Source: an uncultured Lachnospiraceae bacterium
GTDB lineage: Bacteria > Bacillota > Clostridia > Lachnospirales > Lachnospiraceae
Assembly: GCA_910577275.1 (NCBI GenBank)
Contig: CAJTMW010000023.1
Location: forward strand, 3,244 to 67,243
DNA length: 64,000 nucleotides
Direction of reading: 5' to 3'
In this document: in pieces, positions 7,662-15,852 of the stretch
Numbering within the stretch: the stretch's first letter is position 1
Layout: every line of letters begins with the position of its first letter
Notes under the pieces: generated by a model
What the model was told of the DNA's origin: nothing
The model's database searches: none
What the model saw: only the letters and a program-made list of their open reading frames with translations
Program-made: the position numbers and the translations under genes

Positions 7662-9394
7662 AAAAATTAATTTCACGGTGGTATCTGGTAATTACGGCAG
7701 GCTTTTTGCTGTTTGCGGGGCTTGTGTTTTTTATCTGCGGAGAAAAAAGCGTGATAGCGGTTCACGACAATCTGGATTTGTTCATCCCTCAGTTTCAGAT
7801 GATGAAGGATACGGGTACTTTTTTCAGTCACGGGAAGGATGTGCCCTTTCTTGGAGGCATCAGCAGAGACGTGCTTCCGTCGGAGTTTTCCCTGTACACG
7901 GTTTTATTTATGATTTTACCGGCTTATCCGGCTTATGTTATCGGGTATCTGCTCAAAATAGTCATAGCGGTTTTTTCCTGTGTTTTGCTTGCAAAGGATG
8001 TCTGCGGGAAAAACTACGGGGAGTATAAGCCTCTGGCGTGGGTTTTGGGGCTGGCCTACGGCGCGCTCAATGTGTTCCCGGCCTTTGGAATCCCTTTTGC
8101 GTCCATTCCCCTTGCCCTCTGGCTTTGCCGCAGAGTCTACAGGGAACCCAATATCAAATGGTACATTTTTTTGTTTTTTTATCCGCTGCTCTCCTATTTT
8201 TCCTATTTCGGGCTCTTTATCCTTGCTTATATGGCGCTTGCGTTCCTCTGGCTGTGGATAAGGGACAAAAAATTTCCGGCAAGGCTTCTTCTGGCCCTCT
8301 GCGTTCTTTCAGCAGGGTGCATTGCCTGTGAATACAGGCTGTTCGGCACAATGCTTTTTGGAGATGAAGCGACTATCCGCACCACCATGGAAGCGGGGAG
8401 CTTCACGGCGAGAGAGATAATAAGGACAATCGGTGAAGTGTTTGCAAAAGGAATGTTTCATGCGGAGAGCGTGCATACGTATCTGGTACTGCCGGTTTGT
8501 ATTTTATACTTTTTTTATCTGAATATTTCCTATCTCAGGAGTAAAAACAGCAGAGGTATTTTTCATGATTTATATAACCTGCTGATGCTGGTAATCGTTT
8601 TCAACAGCGCGGTTTACGGGATTTATTATTGGGAAAGCTTCAGGGGGCTGGTGGAGAAGCTGTGTCCGCCGCTTACCGGCTGGCAGTTTAACCGGACGGT
8701 ATTTTTCAGCCCGTTTTTGTGGTATGCGGCGTTTTTCCTGGTTTTGAAGCGGCTGTATGAAAGCTGCCGCCATAAAAAGGTGATGAAAGCCGCAGCCAAT
8801 CTGCTGGCTGTTGCGGCGCTGCTTCTTATCGTGCTGACAAACACCCGCTATAATGATTTGTACCACACCTGTTTTGACCAGGCTTATCGCCTTGCAAAGG
8901 GCGCGCCTTCAAATCAGCTTGGTTTCGGGGAGTTTTATTCCGAAGAATTGTTCGAGGAGGCAAAAGCGGATATCGGTTACGAAGGAGAGTGGTCCGCCGC
9001 CTACGGATTTTACCCGGCAATTCTGGAGTATAACAAAATTGCCACCCTGGACGGTTATCTGGGATTTTATTCTCAGGATTATAAGGACGCCTTCCGCAAA
9101 ATAATTGCGCCGGCTCTCGAGCGGGTGGAGGAGAGCAGGGAATACTTTGACACCTGGGGAGCAAGAGCCAGCCTGTACTCGGGGACAGATATTTCCATCG
9201 TCAGCGCCACCCGGGATTACCACGTGACGGATAATGACATTTATATTGATACGGACGCCTTTAAGGCGCTTGGGGGAAAGTATATCTTTTCCAGAATCGA
9301 ATTGAGTAACGATAAGGAAGCAGGGCTTGCATTGATTGGGAGCTACACCCACGAGAAATCGCCTTACAGGCTATATGTTTACAAGGCTATTTAA
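7658..9394 (+). CDS. Polytopic membrane protein, YkoS/DUF6044-like, putative lipid-linked sugar transferase
   Basis: A 578-residue protein with roughly ten hydrophobic segments between residues 8 and 400 and a soluble C-terminal region of about 160 residues outside the last helix. The early extracytoplasmic loop contains VIAVHDNLDLFIPQFQMM, a HDNLD-type motif that resembles the first-loop acidic motif of GT-C glycosyltransferases. The TTG start overlaps the stop of the glycosyltransferase gene (TTGA), which implies coupled translation. I infer that the upstream enzyme makes polyprenyl-phosphate-sugar and that this protein uses it as donor on the outer face. Family naming is from memory of similar Bacillus proteins. 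Confidence 0.7.
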   Translation: MKKLISRWYLVITAGFLLFAGLVFFICGEKSVIAVHDNLDLFIPQFQMMKDTGTFFSHGKDVPFLGGISRDVLPSEFSLYTVLFMILPAYPAYVIGYLLKIVIAVFSCVLLAKDVCGKNYGEYKPLAWVLGLAYGALNVFPAFGIPFASIPLALWLCRRVYREPNIKWYIFLFFYPLLSYFSYFGLFILAYMALAFLWLWIRDKKFPARLLLALCVLSAGCIACEYRLFGTMLFGDEATIRTTMEAGSFTAREIIRTIGEVFAKGMFHAESVHTYLVLPVCILYFFYLNISYLRSKNSRGIFHDLYNLLMLVIVFNSAVYGIYYWESFRGLVEKLCPPLTGWQFNRTVFFSPFLWYAAFFLVLKRLYESCRHKKVMKAAANLLAVAALLLIVLTNTRYNDLYHTCFDQAYRLAKGAPSNQLGFGEFYSEELFEEAKADIGYEGEWSAAYGFYPAILEYNKIATLDGYLGFYSQDYKDAFRKIIAPALERVEESREYFDTWGARASLYSGTDISIVSATRDYHVTDNDIYIDTDAFKALGGKYIFSRIELSNDKEAGLALIGSYTHEKSPYRLYVYKAI

Positions 9395-9439
9395 AATCAT
9401 TGCGGAACTATATATGTATGTAGAGCCCTCCAGTACACA

Positions 9440-9573
9440 GTTCAGGGAGGGAGATGTTTCTGAAGGAGGCCTTATAAAAACGCCAGCACCTGGCGAGGTA
9501 TTTTCGAGCCTGGTACTGTTGCGTTTTTATAGAGCGGGAGCGTGCCGACAAAGAAACATCTCCCTCCCTGAAC
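9440..9573. repeat. Nested long inverted repeat between convergent genes
   Basis: Perfect 22-bp arms (9440-9461 and 9552-9573) enclose a second perfect 11-bp pair (TATAAAAACGC at 9473-9483, GCGTTTTTATA at 9521-9531). Inside that, an imperfect stem (CAGCACC...GGTACTG) continues towards a loop near 9500. The inner hairpin ends in a T run on the plus strand and could terminate both convergent genes. The outer arms are unusual for a terminator and look like terminal inverted repeats. No clear target-site duplication is seen at the borders. Confidence 0.75.
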
Positions 9574-9604
9574 GTCACCTGAAAGAACACATTATCCAGA
9601 CACC

Positions 9605-10795
9605 CTAATCCGCATAAACCCCCTTCTTATACTTCGCAATCGCACTCTGAATCCTCTCATTGGGATTGAGCAAATCGCTGATAGAGGCGTCATGGTTCAA
9701 CGTATCGATAATGTAAGCAATATACTTACTCATGTCGCAGTCAATATACCACTCGCGTTCAAGAAGCTCCGGCGTCTGGTAAACCAGATTGGTGGTAAGC
9801 ACCCTGTCGATAATACCGCTTTCATACATTTTATCGAATTTTTCAAGGCCGCTGGTAAACAGGCCGAAAGTTGCGCAGATAAAAATCTTGTTTGCCTTCC
9901 GCTCCTTGAGGGCGGTTGCAACCTCGAGAACGCTTTCCCCGGAGGAAATCATATCGTCGATAATCACCATGTCCTTGCCCTCCACGGAGGTGCCCAGAAA
10001 TTCGTGGGCGACAATGGGGTTGCGCCCGTTTATGATGCGGGTATAATCCCGCCTTTTGTAAAACATACCCATATCCAGCCCAAGCACGTTTGCGATATAG
10101 ATAGCGCGGGACATGCCGCCCTCGTCGGGGCTGATTACCATCATATGGTCGGAATCAATATTAAGATTGGGAACATGCTTTAACAGACCCTTAATAAACT
10201 GGTAAGCCGGCTGGACGGTTTCAAATCCGTGAAGAGGAATCGCATTCTGTACTCTCGGGTCGTGGGCGTCAAAGGTAATAATGTTGTCAACTCCCATATC
10301 CACCATTTCCTGAAGGGCAAGAGCGCAGTCGAGGGATTCTCTGGCGGTTCTTTTATGCTGCCTGCTCTCGTACAGATAAGGCATGATAACGGTGATTCGC
10401 CTTGCCTTTCCACCTACGGCAGCAATAATTCTCTTTAAATCCTGATAATGGTCATCCGGCGACATATGGTTGATATGGCCGCACAGGGGATAGGTCAGGC
10501 TGTAGTTGGTGACGTCCACGAGCAGATAGAGGTCGGTTCCGCGGACAGATTCCAAAATCATTCCCTTTGCTTCCCCTGAACCAAAACGAGGAACCTTCGC
10601 CTTTAAAATATAAGAATCTCTCTGATATCCGGCAAAAGCAAGGCTTTCCTTGTGCTCGCTTTCACGGGCGGTGCGCCATCTTACAAGGTAGTTGTCCACT
10701 TTTTCCCCGAGAGTTTTGCATCCTTCAAGGGGAATCATTCCAAGGGAGCCGACAGGTATTGTTTCCAGGTTTCTTTTTTCTTCACGTTGAGACAT
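9605..10795 (-). CDS. prs: Ribose-phosphate pyrophosphokinase (PRPP synthetase), long form
   Basis: Prs transfers pyrophosphate from ATP to ribose 5-phosphate, giving PRPP for nucleotide, histidine and tryptophan synthesis. Visible motifs are the flexible loop region around YLYESRQHKRT (140-150), the FDAHDP metal site (175-180), ISPDEGG (221-227), KRRD with the catalytic-type Lys (247-250) and the PRPP loop VIIDDMISSGES (277-288). At 396 residues it is about 80 longer than standard Prs, with an extended N-terminus (first 60 residues) seen in the clostridial long form. It starts 10 bases after the stop of the DnaC-like gene and is the last gene of that leftward operon. Confidence 0.9.
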   Translation of the reverse strand: MSQREEKRNLETIPVGSLGMIPLEGCKTLGEKVDNYLVRWRTARESEHKESLAFAGYQRDSYILKAKVPRFGSGEAKGMILESVRGTDLYLLVDVTNYSLTYPLCGHINHMSPDDHYQDLKRIIAAVGGKARRITVIMPYLYESRQHKRTARESLDCALALQEMVDMGVDNIITFDAHDPRVQNAIPLHGFETVQPAYQFIKGLLKHVPNLNIDSDHMMVISPDEGGMSRAIYIANVLGLDMGMFYKRRDYTRIINGRNPIVAHEFLGTSVEGKDMVIIDDMISSGESVLEVATALKERKANKIFICATFGLFTSGLEKFDKMYESGIIDRVLTTNLVYQTPELLEREWYIDCDMSKYIAYIIDTLNHDASISDLLNPNERIQSAIAKYKKGVYAD

Positions 10796-10805
10796 AAAAA
10801 GTACC

Positions 10806-11777
10806 TCACTTTCTGTTTTGAAGTCTTTTTTGCAGCATCCGGATATCAGGTCCGGTAAATTTACACAGGTTGTAATGACTGGTTATTCGGGAAAAAACTC
10901 TGTCCGAATAACGGTTCCGCACATCCTCCAAAGATAAATTAGTAGAAATCAAAGTAGAGCGTTTGTTAAGATGACGTTCGTTTAAGAGAGAAAATAAAAC
11001 GGAGGGCGCTATATTTTTAGTGAATTCCGTCCCCAAATCATCAATGATTAACAAGTCGCAATCACTTAGATTTTCATGGGAATCCACAGTATCATCTTTA
11101 TTTTTATAGTCGAATATATTTTTGGATAAAATTTCAAAGAGACCGGCCGCACTGAAATAGATAACGGAGTGTCCGCTTTCTATTAATTCTTTAGCGATAC
11201 AGCCGGACAAAAAAGATTTGCCTGTACCTACTGTACCATAAAAAAATAAATTATGGTAGTCAGAATCAAAGGTTTCTATGAATTTTCTGCATTCGGACAC
11301 TGTCTTTTGAAAGCGTTCCAAATCTTCCCCCTGGTAGTATTCAAAAGACAGGGTGTCAAAATTTTCTTTTTCCAGCACATCGCTGATACCGGACTGTTCA
11401 TAAAGAAAATGAATGACAGCCTGTTTAAAGCAATGGCATTTCTGGCCATTTATATAGCCGGTATCCTTACAGTCCGGGCAGTCATAGATACCGGAAAGAT
11501 AATCGGAAGGGTATCCTGCTTTGGCAAGAAGGAGCTGTTTTTCCGAGGTAAGGCGGCTTATGGCGGCCCTTAAATCCTTTAGCGCGCAGTCGTCGCCGGA
11601 AAGCAGCTTTTTCCCCTGGGCAACAGAAAGAGAGGCAACGGAATCCGATAACTCGCGGTATCCCTCTACATGCTCAAAAATATACGCCTTGCGCTTTTCC
11701 AAAAGATGTCGGTTTCTGCTTTGTCTGTCTTCGTATTCCCGCATGATAGCATCATACTGAGAGTTCGTTAGCGCCAC
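10806..11777 (-). CDS. DnaC/DnaI-type helicase loader, AAA+ ATPase
   Basis: A 323-residue replication ATPase. The N-terminal half is helical and carries a zinc-binding knuckle, CPDCKDTGYINGQKCHC (Cys100, Cys103, Cys114, Cys116), as in DnaI-like loaders. The AAA+ core has Walker A GTVGTGKS (181-188) and Walker B LLIIDDLG (242-249), then STNLSLEDVRNRYSDRVFSRI with the arginine finger region. Loaders of this type place the replicative helicase on DNA. The gene lies 24 bases behind dnaD, the usual primosome partner, which supports the role over the IstB reading. Confidence 0.88.
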   Translation of the reverse strand: MALTNSQYDAIMREYEDRQSRNRHLLEKRKAYIFEHVEGYRELSDSVASLSVAQGKKLLSGDDCALKDLRAAISRLTSEKQLLLAKAGYPSDYLSGIYDCPDCKDTGYINGQKCHCFKQAVIHFLYEQSGISDVLEKENFDTLSFEYYQGEDLERFQKTVSECRKFIETFDSDYHNLFFYGTVGTGKSFLSGCIAKELIESGHSVIYFSAAGLFEILSKNIFDYKNKDDTVDSHENLSDCDLLIIDDLGTEFTKNIAPSVLFSLLNERHLNKRSTLISTNLSLEDVRNRYSDRVFSRITSHYNLCKFTGPDIRMLQKRLQNRK

Positions 11778-11801
11778 TGTCGTTCTCCTTATGTATCGTC
11801 A

Positions 11802-12842
11802 CTAATTACTCAGAATTTCCTGTTCGAGGGCTTCAAAGTCATAGTCGGTGTGCATAAACTGATTAAAAGCTCCGGCAGTATTTCCCTGAGGCTTCAAGCT
11901 GCTTTTATTTTTTGCATAAGCGTCGTCCAACTGCCTGATATCCGCTTTGCTGCGGACATTTTTTTTATGCCAGCTGGTGAGAATACTGTCCGCATATTCA
12001 AAGCGGTGCTTGTCCGTGGCCATGACGGTCCGGGAACAGGCTTCCGAAATAATATCCTGTGAAAATCCGTATTCCTTCACCCATTTGCCGGCAAAGTCGG
12101 CCTCGATTTGCGTTGGCGTTCCCGACTTTCCAAGAGATTTCATGATAGTATAAACGGTTTTGTCATATTTACCTGCAAGCTTTGCCGCCTGCTTTGGCGT
12201 GGTAATATTCTCCTGCGCCCAGCTTATGGCAACCTTTTCTATGTATCGGAAATCCTTTTTCCCTTTATCGACGCAGTATTGAATCAGATAATCAATTAAA
12301 TCCTCCGAAAATCCAAGCCTGTCGGAAAAGAAAAGGATGGTATTGATTTCGGAAGGGCTTAATGGCTTTCCTATATACTGCTCCGCAACAAAAAGAAGCT
12401 GGGAGATTTCCTCATTATTTTTAAATTCCTTTAATTCGTCGGCACTGTAGCTGGGTTTTACAAATTCAGGCTTTTGGCTGAACGCGTCTGTTTTGGCGGG
12501 AAGCTTTACCACAGAAGCCAGCACCGCCGTATCCTTGCCGGATTTTTTTGAAACATCCAGAAGCTGAACGCCGGAAATATTTTTGGAATCATCATATTCT
12601 AAAGAAAGAAGATGATTCTTTTCCCAGTATTTCAGAGCCCGTACCACATCCTTTTCCGTGTGGTTGAACTGGTCGGCCATATCGGAAATACTGGTGGCTA
12701 GCCCGGCTCCCGTCACCCGGAGAAGGTACAGATATATTTTCAGTTGGGCGTCGTTGGCGTCTTTCATGTATTCGTCTATAAAGACGTTTGAAACAATAGT
12801 AATATCGGTATAATTTTCCTGATAAACATTAAAACGTCCCAT
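11802..12842 (-). CDS. dnaD: DnaD-domain replication initiation/primosome protein
   Basis: The N-terminal region (about 1-110, NVYQENYTDITIVSNVFIDEYM...) is a winged-helix domain of the DnaD/DnaB-like type, and two DnaD-like helical modules follow (about 140-215 and 230-300), including SEDLIDYLIQYCVDKGKKDFRYIEKVAISW, the typical DnaB_2 motif region. The start ATG at 12842 has a GGGGGGT Shine-Dalgarno; upstream in-frame codons add 14 unlikely residues. DnaD helps recruit the helicase-loader complex at oriC and at restart sites. The helicase loader follows, so this is a primosome operon, preceded by three DnaA-box-like 9-mers. Confidence 0.85.
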   Translation of the reverse strand: MGRFNVYQENYTDITIVSNVFIDEYMKDANDAQLKIYLYLLRVTGAGLATSISDMADQFNHTEKDVVRALKYWEKNHLLSLEYDDSKNISGVQLLDVSKKSGKDTAVLASVVKLPAKTDAFSQKPEFVKPSYSADELKEFKNNEEISQLLFVAEQYIGKPLSPSEINTILFFSDRLGFSEDLIDYLIQYCVDKGKKDFRYIEKVAISWAQENITTPKQAAKLAGKYDKTVYTIMKSLGKSGTPTQIEADFAGKWVKEYGFSQDIISEACSRTVMATDKHRFEYADSILTSWHKKNVRSKADIRQLDDAYAKNKSSLKPQGNTAGAFNQFMHTDYDFEALEQEILSN

Positions 12843-12889
12843 AAAACGACCCCCCGTATGATACTGTTTCCAAAGTGAAAGCAAGGCTC

Positions 12890-12898
12890 ATTATAACA
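12890..12898 (-). promoter_or_regulatory. Extended -10 promoter element of the dnaD operon
   Basis: The minus strand reads TG, one base, TATAAT, 48 bases before the dnaD start. The -35 region (TTTCAT at 17 bases) is weak, so the TG extension or an activator may compensate. Confidence 0.45.
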
Positions 12899-12975
12899 CA
12901 GGTATTCTGAAAATGAAATAGTAAAAATTTCAGAAAAACCAGTATTTTCAAGGGTTTGAGGGGACTGACCACCCA

Positions 12976-13002
12976 TGTGGAAAGTGTGGAAAATGTGGAA
13001 AA
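12976..13002 (-). promoter_or_regulatory. Three abutting DnaA-box-like 9-mers before the primosome operon
   Basis: Read on the minus strand, 13002 to 12976 is TTTTCCACA, TTTTCCACA, CTTTCCACA with no spacer. Two copies differ by one base and the third by two from the DnaA box TTATCCACA. The tract begins directly at the murC stop codon and lies about 80 bases upstream of the dnaD -10 box. Confidence 0.55.
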
Positions 13003-14379
13003 CTATCGGTCAAGAAGGTTTTCTCCAATGTTTACAACGTTTCCCGCACCCATAGTTATCAACAGGTCGCCGGGCCGGCAGTTCTCATATAGAAAATTTT
13101 CAATTTCCATAAACGAAGAAAAGTAATAACAATTTTTATTAAGGGGCTTTATTTCCTCCAAAAGGTTGCGGGAGCTGATGCCCAGGTCGTCGGTTTCGCG
13201 AGCGGGATAAATATCAGCCAGCACCACATAATCCGCAACGGAGAGAGCTTTTGCAAAGTCTTTCATTAAGGCTTTGGTGCGGGTATAGGTATGGGGCTGG
13301 AACACGCACCAGAGAGCTTTGCGGGGATAATTTATCGCAGCGGTTAAGGTTGCGGTAATTTCTGTGGGATGATGCGCATAATCATCTATTATAGTGGTTC
13401 CGTTCATCATGCCCTTATACTCGAAGCGGCGCTCCGTACCATGGAAATCAGCCAATGCGCTGCGCGCCACGGAAAAATCAACGGATAAAAGGTCGGCGAC
13501 GGCGATGGCGGCAATTGCATTATAAACGTTGTGAAGTCCGGGGACGCCCAGGGTAACAGCCTCCCTGGAATCCTTTGTCACAAGAAGAAAGCCGGCGTTG
13601 CCGTTTTCACCATAGGTAATCTGCTCGGGGTGATAGTCATATTCGGAGGTGCTGCCAAAGGTGACGACCTTACAGGACAAGTCCTTTAAAATGATATCGG
13701 CTCCGGGGATTTCCCCGTTGATAATTAAAGTGCCGTCAGAGGGAATCAGCTTTGCAAATTCATGGAAGGAATTTAAGATATCGTCAATATCCTTAAAAAA
13801 GTCCAGATGGTCCTCCTCCACGTTGAGAATAACGCCCACCTTCGGGAAAAAGCTCAAAAAGCTGTTGGTATATTCGCAGGCCTCCGTCACAAATAAATCG
13901 GAATGGCCTATGCGGAAATTTCCTCCGATAGCCTTTAAGATGCCGCCGATAGAAAGGGTGGGGTCGGCATCCGCCTTAAGGAGAATTTCTGAAATCATGG
14001 AAGTGGTGGTGGTTTTCCCATGAGTACCGCTGATGGCAATGGGAACAGCATAATTTTTCATCATCTGGCCTAAGAGCTGCGCACGGGTAAGGGAAGGTAT
14101 CCCCATTTTTTTCATGGCGGCGTATTCGGGATTGTCGGGATGGATGGCGCTGGTGTAGACCACAAGGTCGATATCATTGCCTATGTTTTCCGCCCGCTGG
14201 CCGTAGTGGATAAGCGCGCCCTTACTTTCAAGAAGCTCCGTAAGGGATGATTTTTGGGAGTCGGAGCCGGAAACGGTAAATCCCTTTTCCAGAAGAATTT
14301 CCGCCAGCCCGCTCATGCTGATGCCGCCGATTCCTATGAAATATATATGTTCAGGATGAGTAAAGTTTAACTGATACAT
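13003..14379 (-). CDS. murC: UDP-N-acetylmuramate--L-alanine ligase
   Basis: MurC adds L-alanine to UDP-MurNAc, the first stem-peptide step. The 458-residue protein has the Rossmann-type N-terminal IYFIGIGGISMSGLAEIL (12-29), the ATP loop ISGTHGKTTTT (116-126), a central NVEEDHLDFF motif and the C-terminal DDYAHHPTEI and FQPHTYTRT motifs with their conserved histidines. GGAGG lies nine bases before the ATG. It runs leftward ahead of the dnaD operon, separated from dnaD by 160 bases holding DnaA-box-like repeats, so it is probably not in the same transcription unit. Confidence 0.96.
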   Translation of the reverse strand: MYQLNFTHPEHIYFIGIGGISMSGLAEILLEKGFTVSGSDSQKSSLTELLESKGALIHYGQRAENIGNDIDLVVYTSAIHPDNPEYAAMKKMGIPSLTRAQLLGQMMKNYAVPIAISGTHGKTTTTSMISEILLKADADPTLSIGGILKAIGGNFRIGHSDLFVTEACEYTNSFLSFFPKVGVILNVEEDHLDFFKDIDDILNSFHEFAKLIPSDGTLIINGEIPGADIILKDLSCKVVTFGSTSEYDYHPEQITYGENGNAGFLLVTKDSREAVTLGVPGLHNVYNAIAAIAVADLLSVDFSVARSALADFHGTERRFEYKGMMNGTTIIDDYAHHPTEITATLTAAINYPRKALWCVFQPHTYTRTKALMKDFAKALSVADYVVLADIYPARETDDLGISSRNLLEEIKPLNKNCYYFSSFMEIENFLYENCRPGDLLITMGAGNVVNIGENLLDR

Positions 14380-14415
14380 GAGAAAACCCTCCGCTAATAC
14401 AATAGTCTTGACCTA

Positions 14416-14444
14416 ATTATATAAAATTACACAGGAAAAACCAA
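14416..14444 (-). promoter_or_regulatory. Candidate murC promoter
   Basis: Minus-strand TTGGTT (14444-14439), 17 bases, TATAAT (14421-14416), 37 bases before murC. The -10 box is perfect and the -35 box weak. Confidence 0.4.
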
Positions 14445-14462
14445 TGACATTTTTAATAAACA

Positions 14463-14491
14463 TTCACTTTTGGAAAAACCTATGATATACT
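14463..14491 (+). promoter_or_regulatory. Candidate glgC promoter
   Basis: TTCACT (14463-14468), 17 bases, TATACT (14486-14491) with a TG one base before the -10 box. It gives a leader of roughly 80 bases before glgC. Confidence 0.4.
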
Positions 14492-14577
14492 ATTCATACA
14501 AATTATAAACGTTACATACATCGTAATATAAAAATATTTCTTATTAAGATATAGTATTGAATGCATGGGGGGACAAT

Positions 14578-15852
14578 ATGATTAAAAAGGAAATGATTGC
14601 CATGCTGTTAGCGGGCGGTCAGGGAAGCCGGTTGGGAGTATTGACATCCAAGGTCGCCAAACCCGCGGTATCTTTCGGGGGGAAGTACCGTATTATTGAT
14701 TTTCCGCTCAGCAACTGCATTAATTCAGGAATAGATACAGTTGGGGTCTTGACACAATATCAGCCTTTGCGGTTAAATACACATATCGGAATCGGTATTC
14801 CCTGGGACCTGGACAGGAATATCGGCGGCGTGACGGTTCTGCCGCCCTATGAGAAAACAATCAACAGCGAATGGTACACTGGCACGGCCAACGCCATTTA
14901 CCAGAATCTGGAATACATGGAAAGCTTTCATCCTGAATATGTCCTGATTCTTTCGGGCGACCATATATATAAGATGGACTATGAAGTTATGCTGGGGTTC
15001 CATAAGGAAAAGAACGCTGAAGTGACAATAGCCGTTATGCCTGTGCCCATGGAGGAGGCCAGGCGTTTTGGAATTATGATTACCGATGAGAACAGGAGAA
15101 TAACCGATTTTGAGGAAAAGCCTGCCAATCCCAGGAGTAATCTTGCATCCATGGGTATTTATATATTTAACTGGAAAACATTAAGGGAAGCCTTGCTTAC
15201 AAACGCACAGCAGCCGGGACTTGACTTCGGTAAGCATATTATTCCCTACTGCCATGGCAAGGGAGATTCGCTCTATGCCTATGAGTTTAACGGGTACTGG
15301 AAGGATGTGGGAACCTTAAATTCCTATTGGGAGGCCAATATGGAATTGATTGACATTGTTCCTGAATTCAACCTGTATGAGGAGTACTGGAAAATCTACA
15401 CCAAAAGTGAAATTCTGCCGCCGCAGTATATTGCCGACGGTTCCGTAGTGGAAAGGAGCATCATAGGGGAAGGCTCCGATATTTACGGACAGGTATATAA
15501 TTCTGTAATCGGCTGTGGTGTTACGATTGGAAGGGACACGATTGTCAGGGATTCTATTATCATGAATAATACACGGATAGGGGAGGGATGCGAACTCTAC
15601 AAAGTGATAGCGGCGGAAAATGTCAGAATTGAAAATCATGTAAAAATGGGATTTGGGGAGGAAGTACCCAATGAAACCGACCCGCACATCTACAGCGACG
15701 GCATCGTTACGGTGGGTGAGACGAGCGTGATACCGGAAGGGGTCACGGTGGGTAAGAATACCTGTATTTTCGGAGCAACATCGAGAGAAGACTACACGGA
15801 CAATTATCTTGCGGGCGGAAAAACATTGATTAAGGCAGGTGATGAGCATTGA
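14578..15852 (+). CDS. glgC: Glucose-1-phosphate adenylyltransferase, catalytic subunit
   Basis: GlgC makes ADP-glucose from ATP and glucose 1-phosphate, committing carbon to glycogen. The N-terminal nucleotidyltransferase domain begins LAGGQGSRLG (11-20) and includes the SGDHIYKMDY metal site and FEEKP. The C-terminal 130 residues form a left-handed beta-helix with hexapeptide-like repeats (around YGQVYNSVIGCGVTIG). The start at 14578 is preceded by a G-rich Shine-Dalgarno; seven further in-frame codons upstream are not needed. Length 424 residues is typical. glgD begins inside the stop codon. Confidence 0.95.
   Translation: MIKKEMIAMLLAGGQGSRLGVLTSKVAKPAVSFGGKYRIIDFPLSNCINSGIDTVGVLTQYQPLRLNTHIGIGIPWDLDRNIGGVTVLPPYEKTINSEWYTGTANAIYQNLEYMESFHPEYVLILSGDHIYKMDYEVMLGFHKEKNAEVTIAVMPVPMEEARRFGIMITDENRRITDFEEKPANPRSNLASMGIYIFNWKTLREALLTNAQQPGLDFGKHIIPYCHGKGDSLYAYEFNGYWKDVGTLNSYWEANMELIDIVPEFNLYEEYWKIYTKSEILPPQYIADGSVVERSIIGEGSDIYGQVYNSVIGCGVTIGRDTIVRDSIIMNNTRIGEGCELYKVIAAENVRIENHVKMGFGEEVPNETDPHIYSDGIVTVGETSVIPEGVTVGKNTCIFGATSREDYTDNYLAGGKTLIKAGDEH

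Noticed and set aside
9398..9410. GCGGAACT-like string near the end of the membrane protein gene, resembling the spacer family end
   Set aside because: It has no CAGC partner, no hairpin and no ribosome site after it, so an 8-base match is likely chance.
12890..13002. Replication origin at the DnaA-box-like cluster
   Set aside because: Three weak boxes and a short AT-rich stretch lie next to murC and dnaD, with no dnaA, dnaN or gyrase genes and no larger box cluster, so regulation is the better reading.
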